Below, piece by piece: positions 35,101 through 46,399 of a stretch of DNA of 64,000 bases. The position numbers and the translations under genes are program-made. Source of the stretch: Chamaea fasciata (taxonomy: Eukaryota; Chordata; Aves; Passeriformes; Sylviidae). The notes under the pieces are model-generated. The model did no database searches and was not told the origin of the DNA. It was given only the letters and a program-made list of their open reading frames with translations. Within the stretch, counting starts at the first letter, position 1. Each line of letters opens with the position of its first letter. Location: positions 26,308,022 to 26,372,021 of the forward strand of contig JARCOQ010000006.1 of assembly GCA_029207755.1 (NCBI GenBank), read 5' to 3'.

Positions 35101-35844
35101 CTCAAGGCTAGAATCATGTTTGGTGATCTCTCTCTACATCACTGCTTTCTACTGTAAAACTATTTTGAACTGGAAAAGGTCTTCAGGGGAGACAGAGAGA
35201 AGGAAAACCACTGTCTGTTAGTCCTGATGACTTAAAGCAGTATCGTAGATCACATGTTCCTGTTTCAGAAACAGAAGCTGCACTTGTTACCTATTTACAA
35301 ACAGGTTTATCTGTCATGCGTACAGGGATGGGAGAGAAAATACAACAAGAATATTGCTGCTGTTTGGATGCAGACATCCTGCTTCACTCTGCCTTGTGCG
35401 GCCTGGGTCCAGAGCCATCTTGATCTAGCCCTGCCTTTCACAGGCATTCATGTCATTCCACAGTGCTGCAGAGCAAAGCCCAAATTTTTTCCCCAGAGCT
35501 GACATTGATATACATATGCCTGAGTCTGGACAAAGGACTCGAAGTTTTTGATGACTAGGTCAATTATAAAATCTATGCTTAAGTATCTTCTTCATGGGCA
35601 GAATGTGTATAGGATTAGCACATCCATAAAATTAATGCTGCAATTTTGACAGCACCCTAGAGAAATAACAAACACAGGGAAAAGAAAGCTACACTTGCCT
35701 GGTGGGTGTTGCTGCCTGGATTATGTATGGAATGAAACTGTTTCATATGCGTTCGGACTCTGGCAACATCCCTGAGGGACCGAAAGACACCGTTCACTGC
35801 ATCTGTGGCTTTCTGAGATGTCAGGTTCAGTGACGAGTCACAGC
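23049..35844 (-). CDS. SCFD2: SCFD2, Sec1 family domain-containing protein 2 (C-terminal part, 4 exons)
   Basis: Four minus-strand exons join in frame: 35844-35699, 32177-32043, 27275-27156 and 23141-23049. They encode the last 163 residues plus the final two bases of a split codon. Recognisable family blocks are the stretch starting ASYKPLLKQVVEEI, then HVSSGLTDLLKTGFSMFMK, then HPLLIIFMVGGVSVSEVKMV, and a last block with VIVLS and VELLFAPNRL. These match vertebrate SCFD2 closely, as I recall it. SCFD2 belongs to the Sec1/Munc18 (SM) family; SM proteins bind SNAREs during membrane fusion, but the specific role of SCFD2 is poorly known. The LLIIFMVGGVSVSEV segment fits the C-terminal conserved core of SM proteins. 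The remaining roughly 520 N-terminal residues (human is about 684 in total) must lie beyond position 64000, since no further exon is recognised here. The gene is convergent with RASL11B. Unusual point: the first intron in the window has a GC donor. Confidence 0.95.
23142..27155 (-). other. SCFD2: SCFD2 last intron, 4014 bp
   Basis: GT-AG intron (GTAAAA to CTTCTTTCAG). It contains short homopolymers (16 T at 25618-25633, 19 A at 26073-26091) and nothing else that I can support. Confidence 0.85.
27156..27275 (-). CDS. SCFD2: SCFD2 exon (penultimate)
   Basis: 120 bp, exactly 40 codons, phase 0 at both ends. It encodes VNRPHPGDHPLLIIFMVGG and then VSVSEVKMVKDLVATRKPGT with a final Q, the most conserved C-terminal block of the protein. 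Acceptor TTCATTTTACAG, donor ACCCAG|GTAAAA. Confidence 0.96.
27276..32042 (-). other. SCFD2: SCFD2 intron, 4767 bp
   Basis: A GT-AG intron (GTAAACC to CATTTTACAG) holding one CR1 fragment at 28755-28942 and two adjoining T runs near 29357-29381. Other open frames in it show no recognised similarity. Confidence 0.85.
28755..28942 (+). mobile_element. CR1 LINE, 3' end fragment
   Basis: The sequence follows the CR1 3' UTR pattern: a segment like 'GGGCACTGGAACAGGCTC', then 'AGGGCCAGGGACTGGATTTA', then 'GTGGGTTCCTTCCAACTCAG'. It ends in the diagnostic octamer tail ATTCTGTG ATTCTAGG ATTCTATG ATTCT (28914-28942). It is a 5'-truncated, non-coding copy, in the antisense orientation relative to SCFD2. 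The 5' limit is approximate. Confidence 0.9.
32043..32177 (-). CDS. SCFD2: SCFD2 exon (third from the end)
   Basis: 135 bp, exactly 45 codons, phase 0 at both ends. It starts ASYKPLLKQVVEEI and ends LLKTGFSMFMK. Acceptor CTTTGTGCAG, donor ATGAAG|GTAAACC. Confidence 0.95.
33967..33995. repeat. 29-base poly-T tract
   Basis: Uninterrupted T run inside an SCFD2 intron. On the SCFD2 sense strand it is poly-A. Confidence 0.9.
34138..34230. repeat. Purine-rich GA/GGA low-complexity stretch
   Basis: Imperfect GAGA, GGAGA and GGAAG motifs over about 90 bases on the plus strand with few pyrimidines. Low-complexity sequence inside an SCFD2 intron. Confidence 0.75.
35699..35844 (-). CDS. SCFD2: SCFD2 exon (fourth from the end)
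   Basis: 146 bp: two bases completing a split codon, then 48 codons from CDSSLNLTSQK to NPGSNTHQ. The acceptor is a long T-rich tract ending TTCTTTAG. The donor is CAG|GCAAGTGT, a GC donor with otherwise excellent consensus. The reading frame continues directly into the next exon, ASYKPLLK. Confidence 0.93.
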
Positions 35845-38800
35845 CTAAAGAAATAAAGAAACGCACAGCTGAGTGAGTGAAACATGTTCATGTGTTTGGA
35901 TAATAAACAGTAGGAAAAGGCTAACCGGGAGGAAATTTTTATATTAGAATATTTTCATAATCTAGAATTCATATTCAGATTTCGTGTTATATTCTAGAAC
36001 CTCAGGGTCTTGTAAGACAGCATGTCCTCAGCATGGCACAAGTCACTGCAGATAAGCAAGAAGGCAAAAATTCTGGAGAACAGGCAAAGTGAAGGGCGTC
36101 TCTCTTTGTAACTTCAATCACACAGCATTGCCATCAGCACAGAGTACGTTTTACTCTTCAAAACAAACAGAAGGTTCCATGCTAGCAGACCCCAAAGAAG
36201 AGCCCCCTGTTATGTGGAAAGGAGCCAGCTGGTTTGCTGGTCTGCTTGGGGAAAAAGGCATGAAGAAGGGAACTGCTCCTCCCTGGCTGGCAGCTTTGCT
36301 GACTCCAAATACATTTCCCACCTTTGTGACAAGAAAAATGGAAGAGTATGTGCTAAATACAGCAGAAATGTCAGCCAGGCATTGGAAAGAGCTGCATTAT
36401 CACAAAAAAAAAGTTCTTATCCCTCAAAGTGGCAGAGATATTACTTCTAATGTATTTTTCCAATGCACTTCTGCTAAGGTATAATGCTTATCTTCCACTA
36501 AGGCTGAATTCCAATTACAGGGCCACCTAAAATGCCCCTGTGGGTGGCCAGACAGTGCTTTGGAAAAAAGAAATTCCTAGTCTTGGCTCCATCCCCCTCA
36601 CCACAGGACCTATATTGCACAGAAGCATTGAAAGAAATGCATTCTCAGCTCCACTGCTGATGAGAATTAGCCAAGTGAGAGGTAAGTGGGTCACCTGATA
36701 TTTTTATTGCCTTGTCGACAGAGTTCTACTCCTTGTGACATCTCTGCCTACCTCTCTTCTTGCTTGACTCTTCATTCATGTGGCAGAAAATCCATCACAA
36801 AATAACCCTTCTTGCCACATGCTCGCATCAACACACTCCCTCTTGCTTGTTGCTATTGTCTTCTCCAGGGATGCTGCTGTAGTGGCTTCTGTGTCCACCC
36901 TCCAGTCCAGAAACAAAGCCTGCACCAGCAAACCTCTGTGTCTATGCAGATTCCTGCTGAGAGGGCAGGGTCTCCCTGCAGATCTAGCTTGCACTGTGCT
37001 GTACTCATGGAGCCTGGCACTGAAAACAGCCATCCAGACTGCCAAGAAGGCACCTGGATTTTTGGGTAGGGGATCCCTGAACAAACTTTCCTCTGCAACT
37101 GACAGAGGACAGAATCCTTACATACTTTAAAAAAAAAAAAAAATCAATATCAATAAAAAGGGTGGTGAGTTCAAAATATACAGGGAATATTTGACAGTGA
37201 ATCTGAATTACTTTCATGTCTTTGTGTTCCGCAGAGTAAAAATACATACAATATAAATGCATACACATACACTTACAGAGTTCTGGAACTATTCCTACAA
37301 GATAGTGATTAGACATTGAGCTTTCATTTGTCTGAATATCATTTGTTGAGGAGACGTGTGAGAGCATTGGTGCACTGGGCTCTGTTCAGCTGCGCCTTCT
37401 GGCAAAACCAAAAGCATATCTTGAGGAGCACTGGAGCAGGGAGGGGCCAATGTCCATTTCCAATCTCCACGTCAGAATCCTGAGCTGGACCCAGTTTGAG
37501 ACTCTGAGATGGCTCTGGGAGTTGAAGATCCAGTCTGGCTGTCTGTGACTGGCCCAACAGAGGGAAGAGGTGCACTTTCAAAGTTTCTCTAAAACGTGAC
37601 TTCCTTGGGACTTTCCATCAAGAAATATCATGCCTGAGGAAATCAGGGATATCTGTTTCCAGCTTGATATCCCGTACTTTTCTAAATGTAAATGAAAAAA
37701 TGAGTTTTCTTTACAATCCCTCATTATTGAAATTAAAATCTCTGAAGACTGCTGTCTACCTGTTGCACTGCACCAGGGTTATAGAGGGGAGCCAGGTTTC
37801 TTTCCAGCCTGGAGGACAACAGAAGCTTGTGCTTTACAAGCTGACAGGCAGCTACAAACCACCTCCCATTCACACCTTCCCTGCCAATGGGGCTCTGCAG
37901 CATATGGAGAGCAGAACACAATCCTTCTTCTCTGCTCGCTTCACACTACCAAGAAATCTGCTCCTTTTACAACAGTGAAGAGGTGGAATACATTAGCTGC
38001 TGCACAGCCCATGTACTAATTAAAACAAAACTTCCTGTTACTGTTTTTTCTCGGGAAGTTAAATGCCATTTGGAGAGCACGCTGAATGAATTCTTTTGAA
38101 TCCCAAGCTCTATTATATATGGGAAAAGGCAATTAAATAAAATTTGGGGATTTCCTGTTGGACTTGAGGAAGCCCAGTTGTGGAGAAAAAGAAAATCACC
38201 ACTAATCTGCAGAGGACTCAAGATTTAAAAGAACACAGACCAGTTCTGCAGTAGGTGGTGTCCATCCTCACTGATACTGCTTCTGTTCTTCTCCTATCCA
38301 CTTGTGCCAAATTTGAGGAAAATGAGTCTGTTGGGAGCTGCATTTAGTGCCTACCAGGATAAGACTTTTGAACTTTTTCATGAGATAAAGTACATCTCCT
38401 CTTAAGCAACACATCTGCATAACCATTAGTACTACAATTAATCCATTTTCACAAGAAGTTGTAAAAAAGGAGAATGAATGGAGATGCTGTTTCCTGCAGT
38501 ACTGAGTGACCCAGGAACCAAACAAGACCAGCTTTTCTACTGATTTTTGAAACTGGAAGGAAAATGCCTTAAGAAGAGGACATGGGCACTGTGAACCCGT
38601 AAGATCTATAATTATAGAGCAGCATGCGATTGATTATCCTCCTTCTACCTCCAAAAATGTAATAAATGAGAATTTCAGACCTGAGTTTCAGGAAACCTTT
38701 CACTGTGCTTAGTCTCTTTTGGTACACGTAAAGGCATTATAAACAAACATTCTTTCGCTAAAGGAGTATGATAATTATCAACATTTTGTGAAGGATTTTC

Positions 38801-40387
38801 ATAATTCAGAGACATCAGCTAGGCCTATGATTCTTACAAAGTTAAAAAGTTTAGAAAAGCTGAAAGTTTACCACTCCACTCTGTTTTATTGGTATTAACT
38901 TCACCTCTCTCCACCTTAGGCTCTCTCTATAGCCCTTTTACAGAAATGAACCATTGTAAATCCTGCAAACCCTGGAAGAGAGCCAGCAGAGTAACCAAGC
39001 CATTTCAGAGGCACACATTGAATTGTGGGCTAAACCAGAAAACTTGCACTTTGAGGGAGAGAAAATCCAGCATCAGGATTTCATTATGCAGGATTTCATT
39101 ATTTTCTAGATATGCAGAGTTAATATGCTTATCAGCAGAAGGCAGAAGAACAAGAAAGATAAAGAGTTCCTTGAACGTCAGAACTCAAAATACAGCACTA
39201 TGACATTAAATTCATTAAAATCTTCTAATTTTATAGTTTAGGTGATAGCATAGCAATGGGGGCCCTTCTTTTCCTAGCAGATAAATCTGAGGACCTACAT
39301 ATGCATAGCCGGAGCCATGTGTTATACAAGAGTTTTGGTGTATTTGTGCATTAAGATTTTTTATGCAGAACTAGGTACAAATGTGTACAGTGACACAGAT
39401 CATTTCTGTTTTTTCCAGGGTAAAAAAAAAGTTTTGTAAAACCCAAAACTAGGATGTAATTTATATAATTCTCCTGTCACTTTTCTTCCCTATGGATTCT
39501 GCCATGCATTTGAATCTTTATTCTTCAATCTGATTTGTACGGAATTGTCTGATGCTCTCTGATGCATCAAAAAGTGAAGCTGCTAAGCAAGTGTGACACT
39601 GTGGGACAAAGAAGGACAAGCCAGAACACAAGAAATCTGCCATTTCCCTATAGTCACATCAGCAGAAGGTGAAAAATTGTAATTGATTCCATTTTAGTTT
39701 GGGAATTTCAGAAGAAAGGTGTGTTCTACAGCCCTTGAGGACAGAGTGTCCAGAAGGGACAGACACAGTGGTGCCTGTGACAGTTTCCCTGCAGCACATC
39801 CATCCCTGGGGCTTGGAGAGGGTCCTGCTCTGTGCTCGCTCTGTCCTCTGCATCCCCAGCCAGAGCACGTGTGGTGCTGGATGGACAGCCAGGTCTGTGC
39901 TGCTGGCAGCTTGCATCATAAAAAAAATATAACATGACCATTTTGCTGAAGGCCTGGCAAAGCAGTGTGTTGGTGCTGCCGGCAGAGAGGGGAAGGAGCT
40001 GGCGAAGGGCAGGCATAGACCTATACAGATAACCTGTCCCTATCCACAGCCTTGGGATGCTCTTTTCCCACCCCCACCAGCAACCATAGCAGATTTCTAA
40101 GGTATCATCCCAATTCAATCCCTTTTCTCACCTTTACTCTTCCCTCTGTCTTCTGGGATGGCTCCTTGCCTCAGTCATGTCTCAGCCCTTTGTGGCTTTG
40201 GGAGGCTGAACTCCACTTGGACCACACTGCAAAACCACTCCACAAAGGGCAAGTCATTATTGCCCCTGGAGAGACCCAAACTCCTCTTCCAAGGTCTCCA
40301 AGAGTTTAGCATCACTGCCAGACTGGGAATTTGGGATTTCCTAGTCCTGGACTTGACCCTTCTGCCAGTCCACACAGCACTGAACCA

Positions 40388-40995
40388 CGGAATCATAGAA
40401 TGTTAAGAGGTTGAAATGGACGTTAAAGATCATCTAGTTCCAACTGCCCTGCCATGGGCAAGGACACCTTTCACTAGACCAGGTTGTACAAGACCTTATC
40501 CAACCTGTCCTTGAACACTGTCGGGGTGGAGCACTCACAACCTCCATGGCCAACCAGTTCCAGTGTCTAACCACACTCACAGTAAAAGATTTCTTCCTAA
40601 TATCTAACTTAAATTTCTCCTCTTTCAGTTTGTACCTGCAACTTTTTGTCCTATCACTACAGTTCCTGATGAAGAGTTCTCTGGCCTCCTTGTAGGCTGT
40701 CTTCAGATTCTGGAAGGTTGCTATGAAGTCTCCACACAACCTTCTCTTCTCCAGGCTGAACAGTTCCAGCTTTCTCAGCCTGTCTTCACAGACAGGGGAG
40801 GTGTCCCAGACCCCTTATCAACTTTGTGGCTCTCCTATGGGCTTGTTTCAACAGTTCCATATCCTTCTTATGTTGGGAATCCCAGAGCTGGATGTACCCT
40901 CCAGGAGGGGTCCCACAGCAGCAGAACAGACGGAGACAATCACCTCCTTCAACCTGTTGGCCACACTCCTTTTGATGCAACCCAGAATTTGGACA
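40388..40995 (-). mobile_element. CR1 LINE, 3' part with ORF2 C-terminal relic
   Basis: Read on the minus strand, this is the end of the CR1 second open reading frame followed by its short 3' UTR. Recognisable pieces of the reverse-transcriptase polyprotein tail, in shifting frames, are HKKDMELLKQAHRRATKLI, KLELFSLEKRRLCGDF, FKLDIRKKSFTVSVVRHWN and AMEVVSAP. The 3' end shows 'AACTAGATGATCTTTAA' and 'ACATTCTATGATTCC'. The element is 5'-truncated, frameshifted and inactive, and lies in the same orientation as SCFD2. Its 5' edge is approximate. Confidence 0.9.
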
Positions 40996-43900
40996 AATGC
41001 TAGCAGGCAGAAAAGACAGAGAGCAGGAGAAAAGCACAGAATAGCAGCATTTGGGAATAACATTAGAAAAGGCTGGAAAAATGCACACAATATCAAAAAA
41101 CAAAGCTCTGTGTTTCTATTAATTTATGATCTGATTGGCACATGGAGGCTGAAAACAGTGATGTGTTTTGGGGCAGTCACCAGCACCATGCAGCGCAAGT
41201 GATGGTATGGATCTGGTGTCTATGACAGGAGGAGAGTGCATCTGATCCACTTCCAAGGAAACCACGGAAGCCAGCATTGTGACTGACAAAGATGCAATTT
41301 GTAGTTTTATTCTCATGACAACAAACATCTCCCATTTAAAAGGAAAGCCCAGGATGGTTTTTTTTAAGAGTTAACTAAATTTAGAATCCTATATCTCTGC
41401 TTCAGCTTTTAGATATGCATCCACACTTTAGCAGTGCTGAGCAGCCAGGGATTGCACATGTATGTCTCCAAGGGCATTTCAGAATATTATCTGATCTTTA
41501 TTACATAGGAACACATCCTGCAAGCTCTGGAGTTCCCTGAGGAGCACTCTGCTTGGAAAGGTTGTTTTTGGCATCAAGTCTTTGAACCCTCTGCTGGAAA
41601 TTGCTCTTTGGTGTACAAGGGGCACACAGCCTGCGTAGATAAATACTTTGCTGGATCTCAAGCTCTAAAGCTGCACATGTAAAAATCTGGCCACTTACTG
41701 GAGTGATTAAATATGGATTTAAGAGCTACCTTAGGAGAGTAATTTTTAAAAAAAATTTTGGCCTTAATATCTGTCATTTGGATGTTTCTATTCTACAAGA
41801 ATATTTTACTGCCTTCTTCTTGCCAAAATCCAATGGCACAACATGTAATATCAACTTTTATGAAGCACTGCAAGCTTAGTACTGCTGGTTCTCATGTTAC
41901 ATGAAATTAAACCTGTCAATTCAGTGAACAATTACAGGGAAAAACTATAGAACTTACTACAATAAATTACATTAATTAATTGCAGGAGGAATTTAAGTTA
42001 GACTCAGATGTGCTTTCTGAAGGAAATTAATGCAACAAATTCATTAGGGAACCATTCAGTTGCTGCCTCAAGCTGCCCATATCCTAATTAAAAAACCACA
42101 GATGGTAATAAAGCTATGGTAAAAGCTCTGTAAGTCCAATAAGGTGTCCCAATAATGTTCTTGCAAGAACTCAGTACAACTCCAGGTTTTACTAAACAAT
42201 ATAGAGCTTTATGAACATACCACCCCAGGACCCATAAGATCAAAAGTCCTCTTTTGCAAATTATTCTCAGATACCCTCTTTTTGTCTTCAGGCTGGTGGC
42301 TGCACTGTGGCAAGGACCGATTTTTACTCCTATCAAGGATGTCCTTTCCATTCAGGTGGGGCATCAGCCAGTAACTTCTGGTGATGATATAAAGTTTCAC
42401 CCTCGGATCTGCTGCCTCCCACCTTTTCCACAAGGTACTCCAAGAGGTACCACATATGTGAAGGACAAAGGAGGAGGGATGAGGTTTGTGTCCAGGTAGC
42501 AGCAGGTGAGGCACTCAGTACTACCAGGACTGGTTCTGCACAGCTGCCTTGACCAGAAGTCCACACAAGCGTGAGAGGCTAGATGCTTTACCCACCTGTA
42601 TTCAGAAGGGAATATCCAGAAAACATGGCAAGATCTGTAAATGTGCTTATTTTTTAATTAACTTTTCTTCTTTATGTTGATTTAAATGACTCATACTCTT
42701 AAAACAATAACGAAGTAAAATGAGTATTTCAGTATTTTTATTTGAGTTTTCCACTTTTTTTTTCTTGGACAATGAAAATGAATACAATCTTTTTTTTTGC
42801 ATTCATAGTCCAATTTTTTTGTGTATTCCTCAAACTGCCAAATCAGGCTAGCAGATTGGACGTAATTGGAAAATGCTTCCTTCTGAAAACAACAGCCATA
42901 CCTAGAATTTGTAAAAATGCAGGAAACTATTTAAACTCGTGGATCTAAGAATGATGATAATGGAGAAATGTCCTAGAGATATTTTCTTTCCTAGCTTAAG
43001 TTCTGAGCCAAACTCACAGGACTCAAAGTATCCACAAACTAGTGTAGGCGGCTTTATACAATAATGTAAATGTATAAAAACATAAGATCACAATTAAAAC
43101 AAATCGTTGTAATATATTTATCAGCTACTGGAACAAAACAGTATTTTTAATGGAAAGACAAAAATAATCATATTTTAATGCTATGTATAATTATCTTTTC
43201 CAAAAGGCCTCTTCACCCAGCATACTATAGCACAGGTGAAAAGCCATCTGAAAGTTGACAATGGGCACCCTAGGTTGCATTCAGTGGGCAATATTTAATG
43301 ACAGAAAAAAAAAGATATATTAGAATAATTGCAGTTTAGACTTAGCTACATCAGATACTGCTACTGCCTAAATAAAAACCTAACCCCAGGCTCAGTTCAG
43401 GGCAGGTTTGCTGAGGGAGTTATGACTTACTGCAGCCTGCTGAGCACAAGATGATGAGAAGAGAAAGTCAAGTGGCACGTCTCCCAGGGGCTACAGGCAT
43501 TAGGAGGAGGAAGGAAGGCTTCCCTTTTTTCTATACTATCAAGAACCAGCCAAGTCATTAGAGGGAACAATTTCTACCTGGCAGATTGCACAAGACCTTC
43601 TCTTGTCCTTCCATCAGCAGTGCAAGAACCATAACATGCTGTGCCTCCGCAAATGTAGCCCAAAGCTGACTAGGGTCTGTGAAACCGTTTATGATGCTGA
43701 AAAGCAGAGAAATGTGGCTTGTGATGCTCTGCTGGAGACCTGGAGACCAGGGCTTGTACAGGGCAAGGACCATATCAGACTTTTTTTTGTTCCTGATGCT
43801 GCTTCTCCCGAAAATGGACATTAAACACCTTGGACACTGAGATGGAATATGGGGATAAAAAAGGGTAAGGACAGAACAACTGTTCTTTCATCCTGCAAGT

Positions 43901-45515
43901 GAGGATAATTGAAGTATAACAACTTCCAGAGAAAAGCCAGAAATATTTATGGTAAAGGACTTAACTGCATAACATAAACCCCCCCCTTTTTAGCACATAA
44001 TATTGAAAGAAAGGGCCACAATTCTCCATACTGAAATCAGAAATTCTACTTTAATGGCAACCTGCCACATTGCAAGTCACACATGACCAAGGACAAAAGG
44101 ACTAAGAACTGGAGCGCTGAAAATTTCTGCATTCACACTGTGACAACACTTGTCCCTCACTGGAGCTGTTTTGTCCCGCCACTGTCAGTGGTACCATGCA
44201 CACAAAGAACAGGCTACATTCTCTCTGGTGTCCCAGCCTTGCTGGGGGGTGCCTTCAGCAAGGAATTGAGGCTACAGGAGAGCTGCAAAGAAGACATGCA
44301 TGAGTCCTTCAGCTGGTCACTCGTGCCAGGGGTGAACATAGGGCACAGACATCCCTATTCTGCAGACAGATGGGAAGTTACGCTGAAGCACAGCCTTCTC
44401 AATCTCTTCCACCACAACAAACAGAGATCATGGCAAGGAGCTTGTGTGGTTTAATCCATGCACAGCATCTACTCAACCATACTGCATGCTGTGCACAGAG
44501 CAGACCCTCTGGAGACAAACCCTGTCTCTGGTACTGTACTTGATCTACTGAATAAATGACCTAATTAATATGAAGTTACTCTGTTTCAGATCTTTCTCCA
44601 AAGAATACACAGAGAAAAACTGCCACTGTTGGTACAGATATTAATCTCTCTCTAAAGCAGAACGTTGCACATGTGAGCTTGGGATGTATGAGTCAATTTT
44701 TGAAACTATGAATCATGAACAATTTAATTTTAGTATAAAAGCAAGTGCATTCTGTCTTACCTACCACAGTTTGATACTAAAATGTTTCGCATTTAGGTGA
44801 AAAGGTAAATGATAACTTAGCCTACAGTATAGGTGATTACGTTATGTGGAATAAGCATTATGCCTCTGATAAGATTAGGAAAACCATATTTTGGCAGAGG
44901 CATTTGCTCTTCATGAATCTCACAGAAATATTTAAGCAAAACCTATACTGCATTTGGAGTTAGAAAAAAAACCACAGGAGAGGTCTTTGTCTATTTCTGT
45001 CTCCAGCTTTGATTTAAATGGTTGTTTGCATTTTTCATCACCTGCTGTAAAACTATTCCATTTGAAATAATTGGTGTAGCATTGTCTCAAAAGATAACTC
45101 TTCTTGTTTTGGGAATATGTCACATCTGATTGAGGATAAGATCCTATAAAAAGTACCTTCACAGAAGAATTTTTTAGCTTTATGGAAGTATAAATTATTT
45201 AAAAGTCCTCCTATGTTCATCTACGCTCATAACCCATTGAAACTGCACTGGCCTTTGCAGAGATCATAAATATAGAGCCCAGTCCAAATGTTTTATAGTC
45301 TGCAGATGAACAAGAAAAGGCAAGCAAATAAAAAACCTGGGACGAACAAGAATAAAGCAACAGAAATGCAAGTTAGAAAGAAAGAATTGCATGAATTATC
45401 CCACTTTCTGTTAATTTTTAACTTGAAACTTCTTTATACAAGAGACAAGACAGGCAGCATGAAGCATACTTTGGATGAAAAGCAAAATGAAAGAAGTGAG
45501 ACTGGAAAGGATGAG

Positions 45516-45859
45516 AGAGAAGAGAAGAGAAGAGAAGAGAAGAGAAGAGAAGAGAAGAGAAGAGAAGAGAAGAGAAGAGAAGAGAAGAGAAGAGAAGAGA
45601 AGAGAAGAGAAGAGAAGAGAAGAGAAGAGAAGAGAAGAGAAGAGAAGAGAAGAGAAGAGAAGAGAAGAGAAGAGAAGAGAAGAGAAGAGAAGAGAAGAGA
45701 AGAGAAGAGAAGAGAAGAGAAGAGAAGAGAAGAGAAGAGAAGAGAAGAGAAGAGAGAGAAGAGAAGAGAAGAGAAGAGAAGAGAAGAGAAGAGAAGAGAA
45801 GAGAAGAGAAGAGAAGAGAAGAGAAGAGAAGAGAAGAGAAGAGAAGAGAAGAGAAGAGA
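45516..45859. repeat. (AGAGA)n pentanucleotide array, 68 units
   Basis: Forty-eight perfect AGAGA units (45516-45755), one 4-bp unit GAGA (45756-45759), then twenty perfect units (45760-45859). One strand is pure purine for the whole length. All six frames are open (REEKR-type on +, LLFSS-type on -), so the long frames crossing it are not genes. On the SCFD2 sense strand the tract is pure pyrimidine and lies inside the probable intron. Confidence 0.97.
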
Positions 45860-46358
45860 AGGAACCCCACTACGCGAAGATGGACCAATGCAGGGCTATT
45901 TTTTCCCAAAGAATGAACAACACAACAATGTGCCAGGCCACCCCTTCCTCTGAGTACATGAGGGTTGCAGCTGCCCTAAGACACAGCAGATCCCCAGCTA
46001 TGAATAACACAGAATTATACAATCAGTGCTCATTTTATTCTTCTTCTTGTCTGTTAATTAGAAACCACAATGTAGTGCAGATGCCAAGTATCAGTCAATT
46101 AAGAAAATGATCAGCAGCACAAGCTTCAAGTGCGTGTAGGAGTATCCTGGAGTATTAAGTGGAATGAACTCATATTCATAAAACAGACAATAATTCATAA
46201 TATGTGCAATAGATTAAAAAAAGATGCTGGCAGAGGTCTCAGTTTAACAGAAAATGTAAACACACATTCAACTTAGAAGGTGTGACAGATGGGAGTTAGG
46301 GCAGTGGTTAAATGCCTTGTTGAATTACTCTCTGGTTTAAATTCAGAATTTAGTTTTT

Positions 46359-46399
46359 ATTTTAATTAACAAACTATTTTGCCATTTTAATTAACAAAC
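46359..46399. repeat. 16-bp direct repeat with paired TAATTAA motifs
   Basis: ATTTTAATTAACAAAC occurs at 46359-46374 and again, identically, at 46384-46399. Each copy holds TTAATTAA, which includes the TAATTA homeodomain core. It could be a small tandem duplication or a paired binding site; the sequence alone cannot decide. Confidence 0.6.

Larger units (their letters stand above)
32178..35698 (-). other. SCFD2: SCFD2 intron (GC-AG), 3521 bp
   Basis: Bounded by GCAAGT and TTTGTGCAG. It contains a 29-base T run and a purine-rich stretch (listed separately). A frame of 101 residues at 33119-33424 (+) has no recognised similarity and reads as chance. Confidence 0.85.

Noticed and set aside
36089..36484. 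131-residue plus-strand frame
   Set aside because: No recognisable domain, and overlapped by another open frame in the same region; it reads as chance.
44083..44454. 123-residue plus-strand frame
   Set aside because: No domain recognised, and composition and context are those of ordinary intronic DNA.
45288..46110. Frames of 163-221 residues rich in REEKR or LLFSS
   Set aside because: They are produced by the (AGAGA)n array; the flanking parts show no domain, promoter or splice context.
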